Below are positions 8,077 to 17,153 of a stretch of DNA of 64,000 bases, piece by piece; positions within the stretch are counted from its first letter, which is position 1; every line of letters starts with the position of its first letter. Below the pieces are notes generated by a model. It worked only from the letters and a program-made list of their open reading frames with translations. It was not told where the DNA came from and did not search any database. A program made the translations under genes and the position numbers. The DNA comes from an uncultured Spirochaetaceae bacterium (GTDB taxonomy: Bacteria > Spirochaetota > Spirochaetia > Sphaerochaetales > Sphaerochaetaceae), in NCBI GenBank assembly GCA_944392965.1, contig CALXYM010000005.1:85986-149985 (forward strand), read 5' to 3'.

Positions 8077-8988
8077 CTATTTTTCCTCCTTAATCTCATA
8101 TCCATTATCAATCAACGCTTTTTTAAGTCCCTCAATCTGTTCCTCCGTTGACGGCTTACTTGGAAGGAAAGGCCTGCCAAGTCTTCTCCCTAACAGGTTT
8201 CCATAATCCTTCATTGCCACGGGAAATGAGGATTTATCCATCTGCAGACGTATGGGATTAAGACGGAACTGTGCATCCAGGGCTCCTTTCAGATCTCCGG
8301 ATATGAACATGTCATAAATGGAACAGACGAGATCCGGGACAAAGTTCGCAGTACAGCATACGGCCCCGACAGCACCAACGGCAAGGGATGGGTAGATCAT
8401 AGTATCCTTTCCACACATCACACGGAAGGAGACATCTCTATTTCTTCTTATGAATTCCTCAAGCTGAGTGATATCTCCTGAGCTGTCCTTCATTCCGATT
8501 ACGTTCTCCCTCTCATGAGAAAGGCGGTACACAAGATCCTGTGTCATGGCATACCCCGTCCTTCCTGGGTTGTTATAAAGGAGCATCGGGGTATCCCCAA
8601 GGGCCTCCGCTATGCTTTTTAAATGGGTATAAAGCTCATCAAAGCTGGGTTTCAGAAACATTGGCTGAAGGACGGAGACCGCATCTACACCCATCTTCTT
8701 ACCCATCAGTGCAAGCTCAATACATTTCCTGGTTCTGATAGCTCCGACTCCCATATATACGGGGACTCTGCCTTTTACATGGTCGATTATTATTTTAAGA
8801 ATACCCTCCTGCTCATCCTTATCCATCATATAGAACTCACTGTTTGAGCCAAAGGCAAGGATACCACTTATACCATGATCTATCATGTAATCGATATGGG
8901 AACGCAGCCTTTCCTCATCCACCCTCTCATCTTCGTCTATCGGGGTGGCAATCGGCGGCACAATTCCCTTAAAAAAAGAAGAATCCAT
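8077..8988 (-). CDS. Dihydrodipicolinate synthase/N-acetylneuraminate lyase-family aldolase
   Basis: A 303-residue class I (Schiff-base) aldolase of the DapA/NanA superfamily. Visible motifs are GSNSE (47-51, for the usual GTTGE), the YNNPGRTGY loop with Tyr138, and GMKDSSGD with the Schiff-base Lys167. The family splits pyruvate from, or dehydrates, keto-acid sugars. Beside a tartronate-semialdehyde reductase and glycerate kinase, a sugar-acid lyase or dehydratase role is more likely than lysine synthesis. The start is fixed by AGGAGG; the frame is open 54 bases further upstream without an SD. It is the first gene of the unit. Confidence 0.8.
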   Translation of the reverse strand: MDSSFFKGIVPPIATPIDEDERVDEERLRSHIDYMIDHGISGILAFGSNSEFYMMDKDEQEGILKIIIDHVKGRVPVYMGVGAIRTRKCIELALMGKKMGVDAVSVLQPMFLKPSFDELYTHLKSIAEALGDTPMLLYNNPGRTGYAMTQDLVYRLSHERENVIGMKDSSGDITQLEEFIRRNRDVSFRVMCGKDTMIYPSLAVGAVGAVCCTANFVPDLVCSIYDMFISGDLKGALDAQFRLNPIRLQMDKSSFPVAMKDYGNLLGRRLGRPFLPSKPSTEEQIEGLKKALIDNGYEIKEEK

Positions 8989-9015
8989 TCTTATTCCTCC
9001 TATTCTCAGCAAAAG

Positions 9016-9042
9016 ATTATAGCACACATGTATTTTTGTCAA
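9016..9042 (-). promoter_or_regulatory. Promoter of the aldolase-reductase operon
   Basis: On the minus strand TTGACA (9037-9042) and TATAAT (9016-9021) are 15 bp apart, about 27 bases upstream of the aldolase start. Both boxes are consensus; the short spacer may hint at regulated use. Confidence 0.65.
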
Positions 9043-9203
9043 ACATAATTTAGATTTTGTTAAATAAATTCATAAATTTTATAATACTTTTATATTTTTA
9101 TAGCACAAAAGAAGAGAATACCATTACTAACTACTTTCAGAACAATTATTGATGAGTAAAGAGACAATAATCATACCTGGCATTATCGGTATTTATTGAC
9201 ATA

Positions 9204-9289
9204 GCACAATTTCTAATGTGCACATGGGATAGAGGTATTAGACAAAAATAAGAATAAACCTTGATTAACCATCTGACTTTCTATACAAT
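9204..9289 (+). promoter_or_regulatory. Candidate promoter and palindrome upstream of the lipoprotein operon
   Basis: Within the roughly 300-base gap before the operon, TTGATT (9261-9266) and TACAAT (9284-9289) are 17 bp apart, about 60 bases before the first start. Further upstream an inverted repeat GCACA/TGTGC (9204-9208, 9217-9221) follows a TTGACA. The rest of the gap is A/T-rich with no gene visible. Confidence 0.45.
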
Positions 9290-9348
9290 CTGGCATGTTT
9301 TCCAACAAAAACGCAAAAAATGATGGATTGTTCTGACTTGGAAGGTTT

Positions 9349-12300
9349 ATGTTTTTAAAAATAACACTGGTACTGCTACTATTTCTGTTCACATCTTGTC
9401 CTACCTCTCCGCCTTTGGATCCTTCCGATCAGTATGAGGCATATATGATACCAAGCTCACCCCAACAGGTGAGTGCCACGAACGGATATGATGAATCTAT
9501 AACACTCACATGGCAAGCCGTCGAGGAAGCCACGAGCTATCAGGTATGGGGAATAGAGAGTGAGAACTATGGTGCCTCAAGAGGGGAAACATCCTCAAAA
9601 GGTAATGAAAGCTACAACACCCTTTTAGAGAGGGGATTCAGATTTATCGAGGATACGGATACGACCAGTTTCTCCCTTGATGCAATGAGGGGAGACAGTT
9701 ATGTGTTTTCAATCATCGCAATGCGCAACATAGGAGAAAGCGCGTCCTCAAGCACAAAGCAGATGCTCTATTCCAATCCAAGCGAGTATGTAGAAGGGTC
9801 AATTGCAGGAGATGTGAGGCTTTCAGGTATCGCCAATTCAAATTCCACAGTCCTATATTATTCTGTCGACGGGATAGAAAGCATCCTCACCGGGGAAAAT
9901 CTCTACATTCCAGTATTCTCAGTTGAATACAAGGCATCGAGTGAAAACGAATGGAGAAAAGCCGTCATAGCCGACAGTAATGATGGCTTCACCCGTGATT
10001 TCATCTGTACACTCATGTCATCAGATAACCAGCTCACGCCAAACACCTATTATGATTTCAGGGTCAACATGAGCGTGGAGAGTGAGGATGGCGTCATACT
10101 GGCATCAAGGACGAGTGACGCGTTTACCCTCCTGACAGATGTAAATCTTCTGCCGGAGGCTATTGAGAAGATATCCGTCACTAGGGACAGGAGTGAATGC
10201 ATAGAGATATCATTCAGTGTTCCAGATATCCCACAGAGCGATGAGCAGGCATATTCCAGTTATTTCAGAATAGAAAGAAGTGAAAACGGTAACGTTTTCG
10301 ACGTGGTATTTGAGGGAAAAGCGGACTCAGAGGATCTGACATGTTCTGATGGCATATATACATATGCAGATTATACGGCAGAGGAGAATACATCTTACCG
10401 TTATCGGGTAGTGAACGGATTCATAAATGAGGAGGGTATCATACTCTGGCAAAGCAACAGTGCCGATGGCAGCCTAAGCGAGGAGGCATGGAGGACCTGG
10501 AGAGCCCGTAATGCCAACGTGGAGATTGAAAAAACGGTTGAGAATGAGCAAGGAATCGCAATGACAAGAAACCTTGTATTCTCATTCCTCTATGAGAAGG
10601 ATATCCCTGAGGGAATGGAATTCAGGCTCGTCACAAACAGATGGACAGAAGATGCGAACAAGACGACGAAAGAAGAGGAGTCAATCAGCCCTGAATCAGG
10701 AGAGGAAGGAACTTACTTATTCAGAAAGAGCATCCACACCCTTGATGAGAACACATATCAGACATACAGCTTCTCTCTCAACAGCTATCAGAATGATAAT
10801 CTCATCGCAAGCATACCATTTGACTCAGAAGAACTCATAGATCTTGGAAAGAGCCTTTCTCCAAGCATCATCAAGACCTTCTCTGCCTCTACGAACCATG
10901 TCGGAAAGGTCTGCCTCTCATGGCAGGTGGAGAGTAACGTCTGGAATGAGACGTACACCTTCTATGTCGATGAGGTGGAATACGAGAAAAATGTGGAGAT
11001 AGAGAAGTACGGGAATCAGAGATACACATACCTTGAGACAGAGGATGATCAGGAACACGAGTACAGAATCGAGGTGGAAGGGAATATCGGGAACGTACAT
11101 GCCTTTCAGATATATCCGCATGCAGTGAGAGGAAGAACACTCCTTACCCCGACAGGACTTATCGCCTCTGATGGAGAGAGGACTGACGGCATTACTGTCA
11201 CATTCGACAATCTGGAGGATGATGAGATCATCTATGAGCTTGAATACTCCGAGGATGATGGAGATAGCTGGAATGGCCTTGATGCGAAGGCTGATGGTAC
11301 ATTCTTCCTTTCTGCAAAGAACAGCGAAGAGGACGGCAGAACCATACTCTTCCGCCTCAGAGCTTCAAACAAAAATGATGTGGATAACCACACACAGTGG
11401 AGCGACATGGAAGAGGGAAGTGTATTCGGTCCGGGAAAGATGGAACTTGAGGCAAGCTACGAAAGTTCTCCCACCTCAATAGAACTGACATGGAATGCTG
11501 TCACAGGAGCCGACTTCTACTACATCGAGCGCGATGGGATAAGACTTCCGGGAAAAGTCAGAGGCACATCATACAGCGATGATGGCGTTACAGAGCTTAC
11601 CCCGACGGAAACAGAGAGAGAACCTCTTTCAAAAGAATTCAGCTATACTGTAATCCCTGTGAAGGACGGAGATGAGGAAGTCCTTGCCATAGGGGCTGAA
11701 AGCGTTGGCAAGCTCTTCTCCCCTCCTATAAACATCAGGTCAAGCAAAGGAGAGCTTGCAAACTACGTGCATATCACATGGGATGACGGGAACAGCAGTA
11801 ACAGCAATACCAGTTACATCGTAAAGAGATACACTCTTGATGAGGATGGAAACGAGGTTGATGTTAAGACCTTCCAGAGGACCAGGAACCCCTTCTTTGA
11901 CGACACACACCCGGATGGAAAATCTTATTATACGGTTCAGGCAGTTGAGATGGAAAAAGATATCACATCCCTGTTCCAAAACGGATTTAATGTGGAAAAG
12001 AACATATTCAAGGAAGAGGAGGATGCGAACCTAGGCTATCCATTGGCCTCCATCGGAGCCCCCGTTATAAGAACTGAAATCGATGAGAATGGATATCTGA
12101 AGCCATACGTTCAGATCACATGGGAACGTGTAGATGGAGCGGACAAATACAGGATAGAACCTGTGATAAACAATAAGGATAGTGGTACGGCAAGGGAAGA
12201 TGAGCCTCTCGTACTCGACATCACGGGACTTGAGTACAATCCGGAAAGCACAGAGCTGATAACCAACGGATACAGCCCGGACCAGGCGGGATATCTCGCA

Positions 12301-12951
12301 TACGACCCAGTAATGAAGGAATACACGTATAATGACAATAGCGGCACAATGAGGACTACTGTGAATATCAGCGGGTACAACATGACGGCCGTACATGGAG
12401 GAGAGGAATCTGAGAGTGCACTCACAAGATCCACAGTATACAGGATGCCAAGATTAGATGAGATGATCTCCCTGGCAAATGAGATGATTTACAAAGCCCT
12501 CCATGATGCCGATGAATCAAGTGTCATAAACGGAGACTGGCTCCACTACGGCACCTCTGACGTGCATTATAACTATCCATCTGATGAAAACCCGAAGTTG
12601 GCGATACGTGTTCCTGCCTCGCTCATAACCTTCAAAGAAACGGGAGATATCACATTCACCTCATACGATGAAGGCCCTGGTCAGATATCAGGAAGTTTCA
12701 TCAGTACCACAGCAGAGGGTAATGTCGCAGACAGTGTCAATCCACTCTACGAGCTTCAAGAAGGAAGCATTACCATAAGCATTCCATCAATAACCACGGC
12801 AACTGGAGAGATTGGTAATTTCAAAGCAGCTGACATCACCTACCCTGCGATCGCAGTCAATTCAATAAATGAGACGGATACTTACTCTGTCCTGAGAGAT
12901 GGAGAGACGAAGAGTGTTAATGACTCATCTCATATATCGAGGCCTTTCTAG
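9349..12951 (+). CDS. Giant surface lipoprotein with fibronectin type III-like repeats
   Basis: The 1200-residue product begins with a lipoprotein signal (MFLKITLVLLLFLFTSC; acylated Cys17). Beyond a short linker it is a chain of FN3-like beta-sandwich repeats with a recurring core of the form ITWxxVxGAxxYxI: SITLTWQAVEEATSYQVW (near 50), SIELTWNAVTGADFYYIE (near 708) and VQITWERVDGADKYRIEP (near 920). The last 150 residues look different and may be a separate terminal domain. No enzyme motif is seen, so binding, adhesion or scaffold function is inferred. It is the first gene of a six-gene operon; the next starts 9 bases after its stop. The SD is modest (GGAAGG). Confidence 0.75.
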   Translation: MFLKITLVLLLFLFTSCPTSPPLDPSDQYEAYMIPSSPQQVSATNGYDESITLTWQAVEEATSYQVWGIESENYGASRGETSSKGNESYNTLLERGFRFIEDTDTTSFSLDAMRGDSYVFSIIAMRNIGESASSSTKQMLYSNPSEYVEGSIAGDVRLSGIANSNSTVLYYSVDGIESILTGENLYIPVFSVEYKASSENEWRKAVIADSNDGFTRDFICTLMSSDNQLTPNTYYDFRVNMSVESEDGVILASRTSDAFTLLTDVNLLPEAIEKISVTRDRSECIEISFSVPDIPQSDEQAYSSYFRIERSENGNVFDVVFEGKADSEDLTCSDGIYTYADYTAEENTSYRYRVVNGFINEEGIILWQSNSADGSLSEEAWRTWRARNANVEIEKTVENEQGIAMTRNLVFSFLYEKDIPEGMEFRLVTNRWTEDANKTTKEEESISPESGEEGTYLFRKSIHTLDENTYQTYSFSLNSYQNDNLIASIPFDSEELIDLGKSLSPSIIKTFSASTNHVGKVCLSWQVESNVWNETYTFYVDEVEYEKNVEIEKYGNQRYTYLETEDDQEHEYRIEVEGNIGNVHAFQIYPHAVRGRTLLTPTGLIASDGERTDGITVTFDNLEDDEIIYELEYSEDDGDSWNGLDAKADGTFFLSAKNSEEDGRTILFRLRASNKNDVDNHTQWSDMEEGSVFGPGKMELEASYESSPTSIELTWNAVTGADFYYIERDGIRLPGKVRGTSYSDDGVTELTPTETEREPLSKEFSYTVIPVKDGDEEVLAIGAESVGKLFSPPINIRSSKGELANYVHITWDDGNSSNSNTSYIVKRYTLDEDGNEVDVKTFQRTRNPFFDDTHPDGKSYYTVQAVEMEKDITSLFQNGFNVEKNIFKEEEDANLGYPLASIGAPVIRTEIDENGYLKPYVQITWERVDGADKYRIEPVINNKDSGTAREDEPLVLDITGLEYNPESTELITNGYSPDQAGYLAYDPVMKEYTYNDNSGTMRTTVNISGYNMTAVHGGEESESALTRSTVYRMPRLDEMISLANEMIYKALHDADESSVINGDWLHYGTSDVHYNYPSDENPKLAIRVPASLITFKETGDITFTSYDEGPGQISGSFISTTAEGNVADSVNPLYELQEGSITISIPSITTATGEIGNFKAADITYPAIAVNSINETDTYSVLRDGETKSVNDSSHISRPF

Positions 12952-12960
12952 GAGAGAAGG

Positions 12961-15159
12961 ATGAAGAAGATACTGTATTTACTGACGTTTACTCTCCTCT
13001 TACTCTCTTTTACATCCTGTAACTGGGATGTCTGGGGAGGAGAATTCATAGACTACGGAGAAGGAAGTGCGAATGCAAATGCTTCAATGTTCTTCACAGG
13101 AACAAAACCTGAGCACATTAAAGTGACGGCATCACGCTTTTCTGATGAGATTAGAATATCATGGGACCGCGTACTCGGAGCCGATTACTATGAGATATTC
13201 CGCAGTGAATACTCAGAAAGCAATGATATTGAAAATCTTTCCTGGACAAGGCTCACGGATACAAGCGTCAACTCCACATCATATACGGATACGAACGTAG
13301 AGGACGGTGTAGTATACGCATACAGGGTAAGGGCACGCTCATTCCTTTACAGGGATGTTCTCGGCAATTATTCGGATACAGGATACGGTTGGACTCTCTC
13401 TCCCCCACAGCAGGTTGAAGCCTCCCAGGGGGAGAGTACGACGTCAATCACTGTGACATGGAGCTCCGTTAAATCGGTGAACGGTTATATGATCTACTGG
13501 AGTGACACGGGCTATGACGGAACATGGAATCCAGTCACGACAGTCCTGCCTAATACGGCTACGAAATATCAGTTCCGACCTGCTTCGGCCTACTACGGCA
13601 AGACGCTCTATTTCTATGTTACGGCAGTCTCCAGTGGGAACAATGAAAGTGATAGCAGCATAAGACGACAGGGATATACCCATGTTGAAGGAGCACCTGA
13701 AGCACCATCTAATCTCACGGCAACAAAAGGTGAGAGCACCGACTCCATAACACTCTCATGGACTGCGATGTCCCCCTCTGACGGTTCTTATGACTGGGAG
13801 ATATACAGAAGATCTGGAAACGAGAGTGAAACGCTCATCTATTCCACGGTAAGAGGAGATGATCCTCCTGAGGAGGAGAACGGCATGATGAGCTATGTGG
13901 ATGAGAGCAACCTCTCCGCAGGTGTCGTATACACCTATACGATTATGGCAATCGGTGTAATCGAGAACAGTGATGGCTCCTCACAGACTGTAAACGGATC
14001 CCCCTCCTCTGCTGAAGGATACCTGCTCTCCCCTCCCACAACCATCACGGAAAAGAGGATAAATGACACAAATAACGGTTTCGTATTCACCTTCCTCTCT
14101 CCTTTAGGAGATGATGGACTGACTGATTTGAAGTACAACGTCTATGCGAAGGTAAGTGCCTCAGACAGCTTCTCCTCTTTGCCGATCATCACAGAAGATC
14201 TGGACGGAAGAGAGAGTTACACGATAGAAATTCCATATGAAAGCGGAGGATACGAGTACTTCGACATTAGAGTCCAGAGAGGGGGCTTGGAAAGCATAGG
14301 ATACTCATCTATCGGAGGAGATCTTGCTGTAGCCCGTCCTGTGAAAGCAAAAGGATACTCGGCAAGTGATAACCTGTATCTTGATTCTATGACAGTACAG
14401 GATGGCCAGTATCCTGTGCTTCTTCAGATGGACAAGGATGATAACGCTACATCATACACGCTACGGGTATGGAAGAATCAGCCATCAGGAGTAGATACAA
14501 CCGCGGCATTTGAATATGAAGTTACTCCAGAAGTAGATGAGGAAGGAGGAACGTATCGGATTGAAATTGAAAAAGAGGCAACTCCTGAGGTCGGATCCAC
14601 ATACTATTATGCGGTAAGAGGAAAGGACAGGCTCGGGAGAGAGGGAGAATGGAGCGATATCGATTCAGGCTATCCTGCAATCACGGGAGCTGAGCTTATC
14701 AAGCACATGCAGGTGTTCTGTCTTAAGCCGTGGGAATACCTGAACACGACGTTGCTTGGAAGTGAGCTGACAGAGAAATGGAGAGGCAGTACAATCTACT
14801 CCCTCGTCTCCCAGGCTGGAATGGGAAGCCTTGGAAGTGCTGAGGAAAGCGGGAATGCATCGGGAAGGATGACATACAATGCCTCCTACTCTCCTCCAGC
14901 TTCAGGCAGCGTTTCTTTCTCTTATACGAATTTCGGAGAGAAGTCATATATGCAGACGAATGGAAACTACAACATGAACGTGAGCCTCTCTGGTTCCGGC
15001 AGCTGTTCAGGGGGTATCACGATAAGCGGGATGTATCCTGCGACGATCGGATTCACGAACATCTCCGTATCAAACCAGAAATTCGTTGGAACATATACGG
15101 TCACCCAGAGGAACGGACACACAAGTGAGGAAGTCTCACCAGATCAGGAGGTGAGATAA
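12961..15159 (+). CDS. Surface lipoprotein with FN3-like repeats
   Basis: A 732-residue lipoprotein (MKKILYLLTFTLLLLSFTSC; acylated Cys20). Three clear FN3-like modules lie at about residues 50-145, 146-240 and 245-360, each with the signature IRISWDRVLGADYYEIF, ITVTWSSVKSVNGYMIYW or ITLSWTAMSPSDGSYDWEIY. Later parts are weaker repeats and a Gly/Ser-rich C-terminal region (about 640-720). The repeats resemble those of the upstream 1200-residue protein, so the two are paralogues in architecture. A strong SD (AGGAGAGAAGG) precedes the start and the next gene begins two bases after the stop. Confidence 0.78.
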   Translation: MKKILYLLTFTLLLLSFTSCNWDVWGGEFIDYGEGSANANASMFFTGTKPEHIKVTASRFSDEIRISWDRVLGADYYEIFRSEYSESNDIENLSWTRLTDTSVNSTSYTDTNVEDGVVYAYRVRARSFLYRDVLGNYSDTGYGWTLSPPQQVEASQGESTTSITVTWSSVKSVNGYMIYWSDTGYDGTWNPVTTVLPNTATKYQFRPASAYYGKTLYFYVTAVSSGNNESDSSIRRQGYTHVEGAPEAPSNLTATKGESTDSITLSWTAMSPSDGSYDWEIYRRSGNESETLIYSTVRGDDPPEEENGMMSYVDESNLSAGVVYTYTIMAIGVIENSDGSSQTVNGSPSSAEGYLLSPPTTITEKRINDTNNGFVFTFLSPLGDDGLTDLKYNVYAKVSASDSFSSLPIITEDLDGRESYTIEIPYESGGYEYFDIRVQRGGLESIGYSSIGGDLAVARPVKAKGYSASDNLYLDSMTVQDGQYPVLLQMDKDDNATSYTLRVWKNQPSGVDTTAAFEYEVTPEVDEEGGTYRIEIEKEATPEVGSTYYYAVRGKDRLGREGEWSDIDSGYPAITGAELIKHMQVFCLKPWEYLNTTLLGSELTEKWRGSTIYSLVSQAGMGSLGSAEESGNASGRMTYNASYSPPASGSVSFSYTNFGEKSYMQTNGNYNMNVSLSGSGSCSGGITISGMYPATIGFTNISVSNQKFVGTYTVTQRNGHTSEEVSPDQEVR

Positions 15160-15160
15160 G

Positions 15161-15649
15161 ATGAAGAAGATATCCATGGTATTACTGGTCATCCTCACAT
15201 TGGCCCTCACTTCATGTGATCTAGGAACGATTCCAAATCCGATTACGGGGACATACATGCTCCGCGAAGAAGGAACTACGAACTTCTTCAGAGCAGCATT
15301 CTCCTTAAACGAGGACGGAAGTTTCGATTACATCGAAATAGTTGAGAACAGCAAGAGAATCAAAATGAGCGGTACTTACACTTATAGTCTCACATTCTTT
15401 GATTTCGAGAGAGCGAATGGGAGCATATCCTTTACCCTGTTCTATCCCGATGAGATACTTAAGAGCGGGATTCAGAACCTGATAATCAAGCATGGAAACA
15501 CCTCCTTCCTTTTTGACTGGGAAGCGGACAAGAACACGGGGCCCAGATCCCTTACTCTCGTCGTGAACCCCTCAGACAGGAGTCAGAATTATGAACTGGT
15601 GTATTCAGGAAGGCCAGGCAAGCTTCCTTCCCCCGAGGAGGAAGTATGA
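15161..15649 (+). CDS. Small lipoprotein of the FN3 operon
   Basis: A 162-residue lipoprotein (MKKISMVLLVILTLALTSC; Cys19). The mature part contains a GTYMLREEG...GTYTYS pattern with alternating strands, reminiscent of small lipocalin- or META-like sandwich domains that begin with a GTY motif. I cannot assign a function. It overlaps the next gene by 4 bp (ATGA), so it is translationally coupled to the barrel-like protein. Confidence 0.7.
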   Translation: MKKISMVLLVILTLALTSCDLGTIPNPITGTYMLREEGTTNFFRAAFSLNEDGSFDYIEIVENSKRIKMSGTYTYSLTFFDFERANGSISFTLFYPDEILKSGIQNLIIKHGNTSFLFDWEADKNTGPRSLTLVVNPSDRSQNYELVYSGRPGKLPSPEEEV

Positions 15650-16296
15650 AGAGACTGGCAATATTACTTACCTCTCTGTTCATTCTCTTTCCACTCTCTG
15701 CATATGAGACTGATGGAAATGTGAATGTGAGACTCAGCGATAACATGATACGGCTCATCAATGAGAGCATTGAAAAACAGGATACGCAGGAAGAAGAGAT
15801 AAGCTGGTGGCAGAGGGAGATCGAGAAGGCCGATATCAGCTACGATCTCTATCTCAGGATGCCTGTTACATATAATACCACTACGATAGGAATCGGAGGA
15901 GGATTCAACATCGGGGTAAAGACAGCCTCATTCAAGTTCGAACTCTATACTCTAGGTGATTATTTCCTCTCTCCCCATGGCAGTAACGGGGGCGTTCAAT
16001 CGCTGGATTTCATGATAGAACCGGGGATGATGTTTGCATGGAAGATACTCGAGGTGTGGAGGACGAGAACGTATATCGCACTCGATATAGGATACTTCAT
16101 GCAGTTTGCCTCCCTTCCATGGTATCCAGAAGAGATATTCCTCGCGGAAAACGGCGTGATGCTCCGGCCTAAGGTCATGACGGAGATCGTCATAGGAAAA
16201 CACTATGATATGTCGATCGGAATCTTCTATCAGTTCCCTATCTATCCCGACTATTCAGGATACAGGGGATTTGGAGTCATGTTCGCAGTTCTTTAA
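15646..16296 (+). CDS. Secreted, probably outer-membrane beta-barrel protein of the FN3 operon
   Basis: A 216-residue protein with an ordinary signal peptide (MKRLAILLTSLFILFPLSA, cleavage near residue 19) and no lipobox. A helical charged stretch (about 25-60) is followed by alternating strands rich in Gly and aromatics such as IGIGGGFNIGVKTASFKFEL and MSIGIFYQFPIYPDYSGY. This suits an 8-10-stranded barrel. It is the only non-lipidated member of the operon and so the candidate membrane anchor or channel for its lipoprotein partners; that role is inference. Confidence 0.6.
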   Translation: MKRLAILLTSLFILFPLSAYETDGNVNVRLSDNMIRLINESIEKQDTQEEEISWWQREIEKADISYDLYLRMPVTYNTTTIGIGGGFNIGVKTASFKFELYTLGDYFLSPHGSNGGVQSLDFMIEPGMMFAWKILEVWRTRTYIALDIGYFMQFASLPWYPEEIFLAENGVMLRPKVMTEIVIGKHYDMSIGIFYQFPIYPDYSGYRGFGVMFAVL

Positions 16297-16305
16297 GGAG
16301 GGAGA

Positions 16306-17142
16306 ATGAGAAAAATATTATTCGCATTACTCTTATCGTGCCTTCTCATCTCCTGTTCAAATGAAGGAGTAAAGCCTGAGGAGAGGGAGACGACATTCTC
16401 TTTCTCTCTTAGCGGAGAGACATCCGTTGATGAGGTAATCATAGACGACATAAGGCAAAATGCACCCGATAACCTTACATTCACCATGAGAACTGACGGC
16501 TTTCCCATCATGTTCACCTTTCTCAAAGATGGCATCCTCATAGCACAGAACGAGGTAGAAGGATACAAGGATGGAGGGATGAACAGCTATACCGTCGATC
16601 CTGATGACTTCAAGATTCATGATCTTCTCGCATATGAGATTGGAGGGATCGTATACGCATCATGGAAGAGCGTGGAGGCAGCCACATCATATGCCGTCAA
16701 TCATGGAAGCAAGGAGGAAGTAATAACTGAATACAATGCCATCGAGATTGAAGGAAGAGAGGGAGATGAGATTACAGTAGTTCCTCTTTTCTCTTCTTTT
16801 AGAGGTGAAGAATGTTCGACCATTGTCAAAGATGGAAGGAACGACATCCATATAACAGTGAATCCACCGAGTATTGATGGGAATATCCCAATCGAGATAT
16901 CAGAAGAGGATATCACCCTCGAATACGGGGGTTCGATAAGTTTCTACCTGTCTTTAGAGGACGAGGCCTACGACGACATCTGGTGGACTCTTAATAGAAA
17001 GGAAATAGGACACGGGATGTCCATAACAATAGACTGGGACAATTCGGCTCTTCGGCTTGGAGGAAAGGAGGAGTCTCTCACTCTTCATCTGGAAAAGATG
17101 GGGAAGGAATATTCAAAAACAATAACGTTCGTTTGTAAATAG
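16306..17142 (+). CDS. Lipoprotein of the FN3 operon
   Basis: A 278-residue lipoprotein (MRKILFALLLSCLLISC; Cys17). The middle contains one FN3-like core (GGIVYASWKSVEAATSYAV, about 110-128), related to the repeats of the two large operon proteins. The C-terminal part looks like an Ig-like sandwich (LEYGGSISFYLSLEDE, then WWTLNRKEIG). A consensus SD (AAGGAGGGAGA) precedes the ATG. It lies 9 bases after the barrel-like gene and 11 bases before the large Ig-like lipoprotein. Confidence 0.7.
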   Translation: MRKILFALLLSCLLISCSNEGVKPEERETTFSFSLSGETSVDEVIIDDIRQNAPDNLTFTMRTDGFPIMFTFLKDGILIAQNEVEGYKDGGMNSYTVDPDDFKIHDLLAYEIGGIVYASWKSVEAATSYAVNHGSKEEVITEYNAIEIEGREGDEITVVPLFSSFRGEECSTIVKDGRNDIHITVNPPSIDGNIPIEISEEDITLEYGGSISFYLSLEDEAYDDIWWTLNRKEIGHGMSITIDWDNSALRLGGKEESLTLHLEKMGKEYSKTITFVCK

Positions 17143-17153
17143 GGGTAAGAAAG

